DNA of 64,000 nucleotides, taken from assembly GCF_000382045.1 (NCBI RefSeq), contig NZ_KB907467.1:45768-109767 (forward strand), read 5' to 3'. Every line of letters begins with the position of its first letter. Within the stretch, counting starts at the first letter, position 1. The stretch comes from Variovorax atrisoli 110B (GTDB lineage Bacteria > Pseudomonadota > Gammaproteobacteria > Burkholderiales > Burkholderiaceae_C). The translations under genes were made by a program, and so were the position numbers. A model generated the notes under the pieces. The model was not told the origin of the DNA, ran no database searches, and saw nothing but the letters and a program-made list of their open reading frames with translations. Positions 44,301-52,690 of this stretch are shown one piece after another.

Positions 44301-45035
44301 TCAGTAGTTGACCGCTGAGATCGTCTTGATGCTGCCGATGTCGCTGGCAGCTTTCTCGCGGATGCGTTGAGTTCGGATAGCCTCTTCGGCCTGCGCCATC
44401 TGATAGAGCGCCTGCAGCTTCGTCTGCTCGTTCGTGAGCATGTTCTGCTCGGCCTGGATCCTGGCCTGCAGATCCTGGATGGCCTTCGGGTCCTGGGCGG
44501 AGGCAATGCGGTCGATCAGCTGCTGCAAGGCGGAGAAGCGCTGGCTGGTGTTCTGGTAGGCGCTTCGGGTCATGCCGTTGAGCATGGCTGCCGATCGTCG
44601 CCCCTGCTCGACGACCTGTCGAAGCTCGGGACTGAGTGCGTCCAGCTGGGTGCTCGACAGCACGCTGTTGGCCTTCATGACGGATTGCACGAGGTTGCTC
44701 AGGCCGGCGTAGCTGGTCGACGATCCATTGACCGTGCCCATCAGGTCGCCGTAGCTGGTTGGGAGATAGTTGCGCGCCGCATCGGAGGTTTGAAGCAGTT
44801 GCTCCATGCCTCGGGGACCCGTCATCGCGTTGTACGTCTGCGTGAGCTGGTTTTTCGTCTGCTGGAGTTGTTCGTACTGCTTTTGCATCGCAGAAATCTG
44901 CTGCTGCCAGTACATGACCTGCTGGATGAGATTGGCGATCGCCGTGAAGTCGATCACCGGGATGCCGGCCCTGGCCTGCAGCGGCGCCAGAAAGGTGGCG
45001 CCGGCGATGAAGAGGGCGAGAAGATGTCTACGCAT
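44301..45035 (-). CDS. virB5: Type IV secretion minor pilin VirB5
   Basis: The 244-residue exported protein has a signal peptide (MRRHLLALFIAGATFLAPLQ, cleaved after ARA), then the VirB5/TrbJ-like N-terminal GIPVIDFTAIANLIQQVMYW. The body is an alpha-helical coiled-coil with repeated glutamines (KQYEQLQQTKNQLTQTYNAM). The C-terminal half is also helical (IQDLQARIQAEQNMLTNEQT). VirB5 sits at the tip of the pilus and helps target-cell recognition. The start at 45035 overlaps virB4 by 8 bp. Confidence 0.9.
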   Translation of the reverse strand: MRRHLLALFIAGATFLAPLQARAGIPVIDFTAIANLIQQVMYWQQQISAMQKQYEQLQQTKNQLTQTYNAMTGPRGMEQLLQTSDAARNYLPTSYGDLMGTVNGSSTSYAGLSNLVQSVMKANSVLSSTQLDALSPELRQVVEQGRRSAAMLNGMTRSAYQNTSQRFSALQQLIDRIASAQDPKAIQDLQARIQAEQNMLTNEQTKLQALYQMAQAEEAIRTQRIREKAASDIGSIKTISAVNY

Positions 45036-47535
45036 GGGAGCTCTCCTGAGAAGACGTTGACGGGGAAGGCCCTCCTGCCAGCGTCGTTCGGAAAGGCGCC
45101 AGCCATTGATCCGGATGCGGGCCCAGCATCCTGATGAATTCGCGCATGAGGCGGACATTGCCGGTGCGCCCCGAGATGACGTGCAGCGCATCGTCGAAGC
45201 CCCTGAGGTCGAGCTGCGCCACGACGCTCACATGGTTCTGCTTGATCAGAAACTGCCGCGAACCGGGTTCGAGTTCCTGCTTGATCAGTGCGAACTCCCG
45301 GTCCGCCAGATTGAAGCCCTGCGTGTACTCGTCATGGTCCGCTTCCGGATTCGGAAACAGGATCTTGGTCGGAGTCTGCTCGACGATGGCCCGGGCGATG
45401 CTGGAATCGAGCACGTGGCTGGTGCTCTGCGTGAAGGTGGCGATGCTGGCGTTCTTCTTTCGCCAGGTTTCCAGGCCGTTCTTGGCGAACGTGGCGAAGG
45501 CGGGATCGTCCAGAAGCTTGGCGAATTCGTCCATCCAGCACACCAGGGGACGTCCGTCCACCATCGTGTGGACCAGATGGAAGAGATACATGGTCAACGG
45601 CGCGCGCACGACCTCGTTGTCCAGGAAATCCGTGACGTCGAAGCCGACCAGCGCGTGGCCCGAAAGCAGGGGCGCCACGCGGTCTTCGTCGTTGTCGAAG
45701 ACCCAGCCATAGGCGCCGTTCTCCGACGAACACCATCTGCGCAGCCGCGCGTGCATGCCTTCGGGGTCGGTGACGTCCAGAAAGGAGACCAGCCGAGAGA
45801 GGCACCGAAAGGGGCGCGCCAGGCGCAGCGTGCCTTGGAGCGCCTGGTCGAGATCATCCTCCTGGCGCACCGTCAGGCTGTCGCCGGGCGTGCGCAAGAC
45901 CAGGCGGCGCAGCCAACGCCGCATGAATTCGACGTTGTCGGGCATCGAGTCGTCAAGTTGCAGGGGATTGCAGCCCGTCGGCGCGCCGCTCTTGAGGGGC
46001 AGGTACTGGCCGCCGAGTGCCCGCACCAGGATGTGCAGGCCTTCGTCCTTGTCGAAGATGATCTGGGTGGCATCGAGGCGGTTGCAGATGGCCGCCATGC
46101 AGAAACCCAGCAGGGTGGTCTTGCCCGTACCGACCGGACCCACGCCGGTGACGTGTCCCACGTCGCGTCGGCTGCCGCCATCGGGACTGCGCGGGTCGCT
46201 CGCGTGCAGCGAGAAATAGTAGGGAGACCCCGCGCGGGTCATGAACATCGTCAGCGCGCTGCCCCAGTAGTTGCCTGTCGCGCGGCCCGTGGGAAAGTTG
46301 TGGAACGGCGACATCGCCGCGAAGTTGCGGCTCGTGATCGGCGCCTTGCGGCTGCGGTAGCCGAAGTTTCCCGGCAGCTGGGCCCAGAAGGCTGCCTCCA
46401 GCGCGAGGTCCTCGCGGGCGACGACCATCCCCGTGTCGCCCAGCAGGTAGCGGGCACGGGCCATGTGGTCGTTGAGCTGCTTCAGGCGGGGCTGGTGCGC
46501 ACGCTCGCCGACGCCGTCCTCGGCATCGGCCAGCACGTGGAGGCTGAGATGATGGTCCCCCGCGACGAACCGGTTGCTCGCGAGGTCGTCCAGGGCCTCC
46601 TTGAGCTCTTCCGCCTGGGACAGCGCCAGATCCCCGGCGGCTGCCATCCGACGGTATTGGCGGCTCATCATGTCCGTGGCGCTGCCCTTGGCGAGGAAGG
46701 TGAAGCTCTGGGTCAGCACGAACGGAAACGGGGCCGTCAACAAGGCGTCGAGCATGCCCGGCGCCGTGGGGGTCGGGTACTCCTTGATGCCGAGGAAGGC
46801 GCCGATCCGGGTTTGGGTGCCCGTGCGGTATTCCATGGCTTCATGACCAAAGAACGGACGCGTGGTCGCCAGCACCTCGTCAAGAGGCGCCCGTGGCAGC
46901 GGCATGCGCTGCCACTCCCCGTTGATCAGCAAGCCGTAGAACTCCGCGAGCGAGGAACAGAGAATGTCGCTGTCTTCGGGTTGATAGATGCCCAGGGGCT
47001 GCGGATCGTAGCGCTCCAGGGCGACAAGCAATTCCTGGCGCAGCTTGTCGCAGAGGTCCAGGGAGTCGCGAAGCTCCGCGCGCTCGCCTTCGGTGTCGGT
47101 GCGCTTGAGCAAGCGCAATGCGGCATTGCCCACCCGCGTGGACTGGGGCCGAAAGACGGTCGACAGGTAGAGCTCATTGACCATCAGCCTTTCGCGCGCC
47201 ATCTTCTGCCGATAGCGTTGTTCGACCTCGCCCGCGAAACCCGGGACCGTCCGGCCCGTGGGATAACCGAGCTCGCGGCGTCGCACCACGTGGGTCCACA
47301 GCGCCAGGTGGGGAGAGGCGATGTTGCGCAGCAGGACGTTGAGTCGTTCATGCCAGTTGTTGATGTCCTCGTCGTCCGCGCTCTCGAAGCTGATGCCGCC
47401 CAGGCGCAGCGTCTGGACATAGTCCCCGGCGCGCGTTCTCGCGACGTGCGCATCGACATGGGCGGTCAGGGGAATCATCGCGGCGGCGCTGAGTTCGCGC
47501 TGCAGCGTTCTTTCGGTGCGGCTCAGCAGGTGCAT
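45028..47535 (-). CDS. virB4: Type IV secretion ATPase VirB4
   Basis: The 835-residue inner-membrane-associated ATPase has an N-terminal CagE/TrbE/VirB domain (MHLLSRTERTLQRELSAAAM, VLTQSFTFLAKGSATDMMSR). Walker A is at about residue 464 (GPVGTGKTTLLGFCMAA) and Walker B at about residue 663 (LVCWMDEFAKLL). The block TFTQSTSHVLDSSIARAIVE lies near the C-terminus. Length matches VirB4 (about 790-820). The start at 47535 overlaps the virB3 stop region by 13 bp. It powers pilin extraction and transport. Confidence 0.94.
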   Translation of the reverse strand: MHLLSRTERTLQRELSAAAMIPLTAHVDAHVARTRAGDYVQTLRLGGISFESADDEDINNWHERLNVLLRNIASPHLALWTHVVRRRELGYPTGRTVPGFAGEVEQRYRQKMARERLMVNELYLSTVFRPQSTRVGNAALRLLKRTDTEGERAELRDSLDLCDKLRQELLVALERYDPQPLGIYQPEDSDILCSSLAEFYGLLINGEWQRMPLPRAPLDEVLATTRPFFGHEAMEYRTGTQTRIGAFLGIKEYPTPTAPGMLDALLTAPFPFVLTQSFTFLAKGSATDMMSRQYRRMAAAGDLALSQAEELKEALDDLASNRFVAGDHHLSLHVLADAEDGVGERAHQPRLKQLNDHMARARYLLGDTGMVVAREDLALEAAFWAQLPGNFGYRSRKAPITSRNFAAMSPFHNFPTGRATGNYWGSALTMFMTRAGSPYYFSLHASDPRSPDGGSRRDVGHVTGVGPVGTGKTTLLGFCMAAICNRLDATQIIFDKDEGLHILVRALGGQYLPLKSGAPTGCNPLQLDDSMPDNVEFMRRWLRRLVLRTPGDSLTVRQEDDLDQALQGTLRLARPFRCLSRLVSFLDVTDPEGMHARLRRWCSSENGAYGWVFDNDEDRVAPLLSGHALVGFDVTDFLDNEVVRAPLTMYLFHLVHTMVDGRPLVCWMDEFAKLLDDPAFATFAKNGLETWRKKNASIATFTQSTSHVLDSSIARAIVEQTPTKILFPNPEADHDEYTQGFNLADREFALIKQELEPGSRQFLIKQNHVSVVAQLDLRGFDDALHVISGRTGNVRLMREFIRMLGPHPDQWLAPFRTTLAGGPSPSTSSQESSHA

Positions 47536-47924
47536 GGCTTGCCCCTTTCGGGCCGCGCCCGATAAAGCACCTCGACCGGGCGTGAGCGCCGCCGTCCGTG
47601 CGCGTCCGGGAGATCCACCGCGAGGGGGCTGTACGAGTTGGCACGCCAAAATCGCAGATTGCCGTTGACCATGGCCGGCAGCCGGGTGCGTCCCCACAGC
47701 TGCAGCAGGTCAAAGAAGCGCGGCTCATGCAGGCAGACCAGGAAGAGCATGCCGTGGATCGGCAAGAACGCCAGCAGCCATGCGAGGTTCTTGGTCACGA
47801 TGAAGGATTCGCTCGTGATCACGATGTTGAACATCATGGCCGAGTAGGTGACTCCCCAAACCATCGGGGGCCGGGTCATGCCGACGAACAACGCGTCGAC
47901 GACGATGCCTTGGTTGCGGCTCAT
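47523..47924 (-). CDS. virB3: Type IV secretion protein VirB3
   Basis: The 133-residue protein has two close transmembrane segments (PPMVWGVTYSAMMFNIVITS and LAWLLAFLPIHGMLFLVCLH) near its N-terminus, typical of the VirB3/TrbD family. A cytoplasmic C-terminal extension is rich in charged residues. The start at 47924 (MSRNQGIVVDALFVGMTRPP) is selected because upstream frame content is non-coding. It assists VirB4 in assembling the pilin. It is encoded between virB2 and virB4. Confidence 0.9.
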   Translation of the reverse strand: MSRNQGIVVDALFVGMTRPPMVWGVTYSAMMFNIVITSESFIVTKNLAWLLAFLPIHGMLFLVCLHEPRFFDLLQLWGRTRLPAMVNGNLRFWRANSYSPLAVDLPDAHGRRRSRPVEVLYRARPERGKPCTC

Positions 47925-47935
47925 GGCACCTGCCT

Positions 47936-48226
47936 TCAGACCCCGAACAGGCCCCGGATCCATGTCACGATCTGCGGACCGCCGAAGACCAGCACGGTCC
48001 CGATGACCACGGCAACCATCCACCACCAGCTCAGGCGCCCGAACCAGGCCATGGCCCCGGAGACCATGACCGCGACGGCTGCCAGCGGGGTGAGGATGGT
48101 GACGAGTTGCTGCTGCGTGGCGTTTGCACCCCTGGCGAACGGACTGCTGGCGATGGCCAGCTCCGGCAGCACGATCAAAAGGCCCACGAGCAGCAACGGC
48201 CACGCTCGACGGATTCCGGCAGGCAT
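47936..48226 (-). CDS. virB2: Type IV secretion major pilin VirB2
   Basis: The 96-residue protein has a long N-terminal signal (RAWPLLLVGLLIVLPELAIA) and two hydrophobic helices (VTILTPLAAVAVMVSGAMAW and WWMVAVVIGTVLVFGGPQIV) joined by a short loop. This is the VirB2/TraA pilin pattern. AGGAG precedes the ATG at 48226. It polymerises into the conjugative pilus. Confidence 0.9.
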   Translation of the reverse strand: MPAGIRRAWPLLLVGLLIVLPELAIASSPFARGANATQQQLVTILTPLAAVAVMVSGAMAWFGRLSWWWMVAVVIGTVLVFGGPQIVTWIRGLFGV

Positions 48227-48232
48227 GATGGC

Positions 48233-48805
48233 TTACTCCTTTCTGGCGGCGCCCACGGCGTGGACATCCAGTGGCTGTTGCGGTGCGCTCGGAAGCGGTG
48301 CGGGTCTTTCGGCCTGGCGACGGGCGCCGTAGACGTCCCACCACCGCAGCGCCGGCGCGGCGGTGCTCGCGATCGCCGACAGGCGGCCCGCACCCGCCCG
48401 GTCGCTGGCCGGGGGCTGCGCCGGCGTCCCATCGAGATTGCGCGTCGCCGAAGCCAATTCACGCTTCAAGGCGGCGATGTCGGCGCGCAGCCGGGACTGC
48501 TGCCGCGCGGCTTGGTTCGCAGCCTCCGGGTCGGATGCCCCGAGGTGTTCGGCGCGGCGTCTCTCGAGGCCTTCGAGCTCCTCCTCGGACCTCTTCAACT
48601 CCTGCCGGAGGATCTCGGTCCGTTCACTGTCGCGCTCGCCTTGCTCGGACGGGGTGACGATGCGCCGAGACGCGGAGGAAGCCTGGGCCTGCGCCTGCAC
48701 ACTGCCCGTGCAGGCCGCGCCAGACGCGATGACCACGAAGGTGGCCAGGGCGGTCCGGATGCCCTTGCGCGCCAGGTCGCCGCGTTGAAAGTCCTTGAAT
48801 CGCAT
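48233..48805 (-). CDS. Exported coiled-coil protein at the head of the virB operon
   Basis: The 190-residue protein has an N-terminal hydrophobic segment after a basic stretch (GIRTALATFVVIASGAACTG), probably a signal or lipoprotein signal with a cysteine at about residue 32. A long helical, Glu/Arg-rich region follows (ILRQELKRSEEELEGLERRR, LRADIAALKRELASATR) suggesting a coiled coil. The proline-rich tail ends PLDVHAVGAARKE. No VirB1 lysozyme motif is seen. It is 6 bp upstream of virB2 and is the first gene of the leftward operon. The role in the transfer apparatus is uncertain. Confidence 0.7.
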   Translation of the reverse strand: MRFKDFQRGDLARKGIRTALATFVVIASGAACTGSVQAQAQASSASRRIVTPSEQGERDSERTEILRQELKRSEEELEGLERRRAEHLGASDPEAANQAARQQSRLRADIAALKRELASATRNLDGTPAQPPASDRAGAGRLSAIASTAAPALRWWDVYGARRQAERPAPLPSAPQQPLDVHAVGAARKE

Positions 48806-48850
48806 GGGCGCACTGTCTGCCCATGCTGGCTGGCTGGTCTACTGGCTCTT

Positions 48851-48921
48851 TTGACAGTGGCGCTCCGAGCGAGCGAGGTGCGAGATTCCGCATTGCGATG
48901 CCATGAAGTTCCGCATCGCGA
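48851..48921 (+). promoter_or_regulatory. Divergent promoter/operator region with TTGACA and direct repeats
   Basis: Between the virB operon start (48805) and parA (48932) lies a TTGACA -35-like hexamer at 48851-48856. Two direct repeats follow: TTCCGCATTGCGA at 48886-48898 and TTCCGCATCGCGA at 48909-48921. They start 23 bp apart, about two helical turns. The repeats are directly before the ParA ribosome-binding site. They are good candidates for a partition or KorB/ParA-type operator controlling both transfer and partition genes. Confidence 0.5.
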
Positions 48922-48931
48922 GGAGCGGATC

Positions 48932-49723
48932 ATGGGCAACGTGGTGGTCTTCGGCAATCAGAAGGGTGGCGTCGGCAAGTCCACACTGAGCGTGTTGTAT
49001 GCGCATTGGCTGGCCGATCTGCGGCGGCAGGCCGTCTGCGTGATCGACCTGGACGGTCAATCCAACAGCACCAAGTCGTTGCGCCGGTACCGCGCGGACA
49101 GCGGCGCCCGGGCATTGTTTGACTCGGGCGCGATCCCGGCCCTCCCACGCAACGAGTCTTCCATCGTGCTGATGGCCGGATGCAGGCAGTTGGCCGACGT
49201 CGAGCTTGCGAGGCCGGAGGTGGTGATTCCCGCATTTCGCAGAAGCGTCGCCGACTTGGCACGGGCGTTCGATACCGTGGTCATCGACACCCCGCCGGCG
49301 CTGGGCCTGCGCATGACGGCAGCGCTGATGGCTGCGACGGCGGTGGCGTGTCCGATCGAGCTGGAGGAGTACAGCATCGATGGCGTGACGGACATGCTCA
49401 AGACCGTCTTCGGCATCAAGCACCGCTACAACGCGCAGCTGCGGCTGGCGGGGATCGTGCTGAACCGGTTCAATGCCCATTCGTCGCGGCAGAAGGCAGC
49501 GATGCAGGAACTGGTGGCGAACTTCCACGAACTCGTGATCCCCGCGCGGATCTCGACACGCTCCGCCATCCCCGAGGCGCTCGCCACGGGTGTGCCGCTG
49601 TGGCGTTTGCCCAGGAGCGCGGCGCGCGAGGCGAGCCTCGAGGTGATGAAGGTGTTCGGCTTGCTCCAGCAGCGCATTCTCGCGCCGGAACCCGCCGCGG
49701 GGGCGCCGGAGGAGAGCGCATGA
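48932..49723 (+). CDS. parA: ParA-family partition ATPase
   Basis: The 263-residue protein has the deviant Walker A KGGVGKST at residues 11-18, an Asp-rich IDLDGQSNSTKSL and the DTVVIDTPPALGLRMTAA Walker B region. Size and motifs are those of plasmid ParA/Soj (IncC-like). GGAG precedes the ATG at 48932. It binds nucleoid DNA and drives segregation of the element with the ParB-like protein. It is transcribed away from the virB operon. It overlaps the next gene by an ATGA (49720-49723). Confidence 0.92.
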   Translation: MGNVVVFGNQKGGVGKSTLSVLYAHWLADLRRQAVCVIDLDGQSNSTKSLRRYRADSGARALFDSGAIPALPRNESSIVLMAGCRQLADVELARPEVVIPAFRRSVADLARAFDTVVIDTPPALGLRMTAALMAATAVACPIELEEYSIDGVTDMLKTVFGIKHRYNAQLRLAGIVLNRFNAHSSRQKAAMQELVANFHELVIPARISTRSAIPEALATGVPLWRLPRSAAREASLEVMKVFGLLQQRILAPEPAAGAPEESA

Positions 49724-50616
49724 GCCCAACGAAGGAGCTGGACCTGAGCTCGCTGTCCCGCTTCAAGGCGACGGACCTGCTGGCCGAAGGGACAGACCGT
49801 CTTGCGCCCGCAGCGCCGAGCCAGGTGGCGCTGGATGCGATCGACCTCGATCCCTGCCAACCGCGCAGGGGCATGCGGACGGAGGGGATCGCCGAGCTGG
49901 CCGAATCGATACGCAGGCATGGCGTGCTCGAGCCCGTCTCCTTGCGCAGCCACCCCACTCATGTGGGCCGGTACATCGTCAATCGAGGCGAGCGCAGGGT
50001 GCGTGCCGCCCGACAAGCGGGCCTGCTGAGCGTGCCGGGCTTCATCGACGAGCGCGTCGATCCTTTTGCGCAGGCGGTGGAGAACCTGCACCGCGAAGAC
50101 ATGTCGCCCTTCGATCTGTCCACCTTCATCGCCGAGCGGGAGAGGGAAGGGCATACGCGCGCGGAGATCGCGCGCAGGCTGGGCAAGCCGCGCTCTTTCA
50201 TCACCGAGGCGGCCAGTCTCAACGACGCGCCGACGGAGTTGCGGCAAGCCGTGGAGGAAGGCAGGATCGGTGGCGATGTGCGCACGCTGTACCGGCTGGT
50301 GACGACGGTGCGCGACCGGCCGCAGGCGGTGCAGGAGCTTCTGGCGCAAGGCCACACGATCAATCGATCGAAGCTCGACGAAACGATGGAGCGCACGGAT
50401 CCCTCGCGTGCGACATCGCCGGCGCGCACCCATCGGGCGGCACCGGTCGCCAGTGGCGGGCGCACGGTACTGGTGGTGGATCACAAGGGGCAGCGCGGTT
50501 CTCTGCGTCTCAAGGCCTGCGGCAGCGATGTCGGCGAAGTCTGTTTCGCCGATGGATCCCGCGTCTTGCTGCCGCTGGCAGAGCTGCGCCCCGTGTGCTG
50601 GGCCACGGAGGGATAG
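49720..50616 (+). CDS. korB: ParB/KorB-family DNA-binding protein
   Basis: The 298-residue protein has a ParB N-terminal domain (PSQVALDAIDLDPCQPRRGM, ELAESIRRHGVLEPVSLRSH, IVNRGERRVRAARQAG) and a helix-turn-helix (TRAEIARRLGKPRSFITEAA). The C-terminal SH3-like domain has the KorB pattern (GRTVLVVDHKGQRGSLRLKA...). The KorB-like C-terminus suggests both partition and repression of transfer genes, as in IncP plasmids. The ATG at 49720 overlaps the parA stop. A classical KorB operator was not seen; the direct repeats upstream of parA are the best candidate targets. Confidence 0.9.
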   Translation: MSPTKELDLSSLSRFKATDLLAEGTDRLAPAAPSQVALDAIDLDPCQPRRGMRTEGIAELAESIRRHGVLEPVSLRSHPTHVGRYIVNRGERRVRAARQAGLLSVPGFIDERVDPFAQAVENLHREDMSPFDLSTFIAEREREGHTRAEIARRLGKPRSFITEAASLNDAPTELRQAVEEGRIGGDVRTLYRLVTTVRDRPQAVQELLAQGHTINRSKLDETMERTDPSRATSPARTHRAAPVASGGRTVLVVDHKGQRGSLRLKACGSDVGEVCFADGSRVLLPLAELRPVCWATEG

Positions 50617-50628
50617 CCGCCGCAGTGA

Positions 50629-51617
50629 TCACCGGGAAGCGCCCGGCTCGCTCCTTGGGATCATGTGGTGTTGCCGGTACTCGCGGGGTGTCATGCCCAG
50701 GACGCGCAGGAATGTCCTGCGCATCACCTCCTGCGAGCTGTAGCCGCATTGCGCCGCAATGGTCTTGAGGGGGCGTGTGCCCGCTTCGATGAGGCGACAT
50801 GCCGTGTCCAGACGAATCTGCTGCACGCCATGTGCTGGCGTGAGCCCCGTCGCGCGACTGTAGAGGCGGGTGAACGAGCGCGTGGACATGGGAAATCGCT
50901 GCGCCAGCCGGGCCACATCGAGCTTTTCGTGCAGGTGTGCGGCGATCCACGCGTGCAGCATGGCGATCCGCGGGTCCGGCGCAGGATGATCGATCAGGCT
51001 GCTGCGGTAGCGCATCGGTCCGTAGCGCCGACTGCGCGGTTCTGGCAGGCGCTCGGCCAGCGTGTCTGCGAAGGCAGATCCCTGATCCGCCTCGAGCCAT
51101 GACAATGCGAGGTCCGTTCCCTGGCCCGCCTCGATGTACCGCCAACGCGGTGAGACCGGGGAGGCGGCGGTCCAGTCCGAACGCCTTGCCTTCAGGGCCA
51201 GCCAGCTGGCGGACACAGGATTTGCCCGCTGGCGCGCCGGGGCAGACGTCGGTGCCAGCGCGAGCGCGTCGACATCGACAGCCGCGCAGCGAACCAGGTG
51301 CTGCTGGTTGTTCGAGAACCATCCCTGAAGACGCCGTACATCGCTCCCGCCAGCGGGTTCACTCCCAGCCCCGGGCCCACCCGCGATGACGAGCGAATTC
51401 GCATTCCCTTCGAGCCGATGCGGCAATACCTGCGTTGCCAACAGGACGCCGCTGGAACTGCAGGCCGCGCGGCCTTCGATGGAGACCAGCTGCACGGAAT
51501 AGGCGGCGACCTTGTCTTCGTCATGGCGCAGCGCGTTGGCGCCCTCGAAGACCGCAAGCATGCTGCTGACGTCGACGAGAGGAATCCCGGCAGCAGCAGA
51601 AACCAGACCGTGTGCAT
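50629..51617 (-). CDS. GlxA-type AraC-family regulator, frameshifted near its N-terminus
   Basis: The 311-codon open frame ending at 50629 has an N-terminal DJ-1/PfpI-like domain and a C-terminal AraC DNA-binding domain. The latter has LDVARLAQRFPMSTRSFTRL, YSRATGLTPAHGVQQIRLDT and ECLR-like IAAQCGYSSQEVMRR. The frame begins at an internal methionine (51561, MLAVFEGANALR). Upstream in the next frame is MHTVWFLLLPGFL (from 51617), exactly the missing start of a GlxA protein. The two frames are off by one base near 51576-51580. Either a real one-base deletion has damaged the gene or the sequence has an error there. It precedes the quorum-sensing genes but is divergent from luxR. Confidence 0.7.
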
Positions 51618-51935
51618 CGCTCAGGGGTATGGATCCCTAGATCGGGACGTGCGTCGTGGTCATCCAGCGAAGCTCCCTTCGAGGCTGCCCAGGCTTGCAT
51701 GCTCGAGCCCCGCGAGATTGGCAGAAATGGTGGTCATTTCGCTGTCATAGGGGGGAACATCACTTCTAGACTGTTGGTCCTTGCTTCAACGGCACACCTG
51801 GAAGGTGTCGCCGAGCTCGGTAAACATGGCGAGGCAACGCAGCGACCGCAGCCTACAGGCGCTGCATCAAGATTCCGTTGAGGCCACGCGCCGCGATCGC
51901 TGGCGGCGCCCCCGGGGATGTAGGAAAGGGCATCC
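51618..51935. other. Intergenic region between the GlxA-like gene and luxR
   Basis: These 318 bp hold no supported gene. They contain the divergent promoter region for both regulators and a perfect dyad at 51794-51808. No lux-box-like AACTG-N10-CAGTT site was found here, unlike the regions upstream of luxI and pabAB. Confidence 0.4.
51794..51808. promoter_or_regulatory. Perfect inverted repeat ACACCT-GGA-AGGTGT
   Basis: A 15 bp dyad with perfect 6 bp arms lies about 128-142 bp before the luxR start codon (51936). It may be an operator for luxR or for the divergent AraC-type gene. No T-run follows, so a terminator is less likely. Confidence 0.3.
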
Positions 51936-52646
51936 ATGAATGATTGGACACAAGATGTTCTCGGCCGATTGGCCGAAGTGAGCGAGACATCCCAGGCGCT
52001 CGAGTTGATCCACGTGGCGGCGAGGCATCTCGGCTTCGAGAGCTGTGCCTACGGACTGCGCGTCCTCTTTCCCTTCACCCGCTTCGAGGCCCGGATGCTC
52101 AGCACCTACGATGCGCAATGGAATCGCCGGTACCTGGAGCAGGGCTACCTGGGGATCGATCCCACCGCCATTCACGGTTCGCGCAGCCGGGCACCGGTCA
52201 TCTGGAGCGATGACGTCTTTCGGGACACGCCGAAGATGTGGGATGAAGCGCGCTCTTTCGGGCTGCGCGTCGGATGGGCGCAGTCGGTCTTCGACGCCGA
52301 TGGCCGCGTGGGCATGCTGTCGCTTGCGCGCTCGAGCGAGCCGCTCACGGCCGCAGAGCTGCGCGCCAAGGATCCCTTGCTTCAGTGGCTTGCCAGCACG
52401 GCCCACCGGGTGCTTTCGCCCCGTCTCGGAGAAAGTCCCTGGCTCGAACTCGCGCCGTTGACCGGCCGCGAGGTGGAGGTGATGCGATGGACGGCCGACG
52501 GCAAGACGAGCGAGGAAATCGCGATCATCCTGGACATCTCCGAGCGGACGGTGAACTTCCATGTCAGGAATGTGATGGCCAAACTGCATGCCAACAACAA
52601 GAGTTCGGCGGTGGCGCTTTCCTCGCGCCTCGGGGTCCTGAGCTGA
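51936..52646 (+). CDS. LuxR-family acyl-homoserine-lactone receptor/transcriptional regulator
   Basis: The 236-residue protein has an N-terminal autoinducer-binding domain with the conserved W/Y/D pattern (WNRRYLEQGYLGIDPTAIHG, PVIWSDDVF, FGLRVGWAQSVF). The C-terminal GerE-type helix-turn-helix is at about residues 170-230 (LTGREVEVMRWTADGKTSEE, ISERTVNFHVRNVMAKLHAN). It is the usual length for AHL receptors and resembles the CepR/SolR/BpsR type. It converges on luxI (45 bp between stops). It likely binds an acyl-homoserine lactone and activates lux-box promoters. Confidence 0.93.
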   Translation: MNDWTQDVLGRLAEVSETSQALELIHVAARHLGFESCAYGLRVLFPFTRFEARMLSTYDAQWNRRYLEQGYLGIDPTAIHGSRSRAPVIWSDDVFRDTPKMWDEARSFGLRVGWAQSVFDADGRVGMLSLARSSEPLTAAELRAKDPLLQWLASTAHRVLSPRLGESPWLELAPLTGREVEVMRWTADGKTSEEIAIILDISERTVNFHVRNVMAKLHANNKSSAVALSSRLGVLS

Positions 52647-52690
52647 GCTGAGCGTGCCTTCGCGGCCGGTGCATGACACGGTGCGCCTGC

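Noticed and set aside
45106..47565. About 800-codon plus-strand open frame opposite virB4
   Set aside because: virB4 carries clear Walker motifs and overlaps its neighbours as expected; the opposite frame is an artefact of GC skew.
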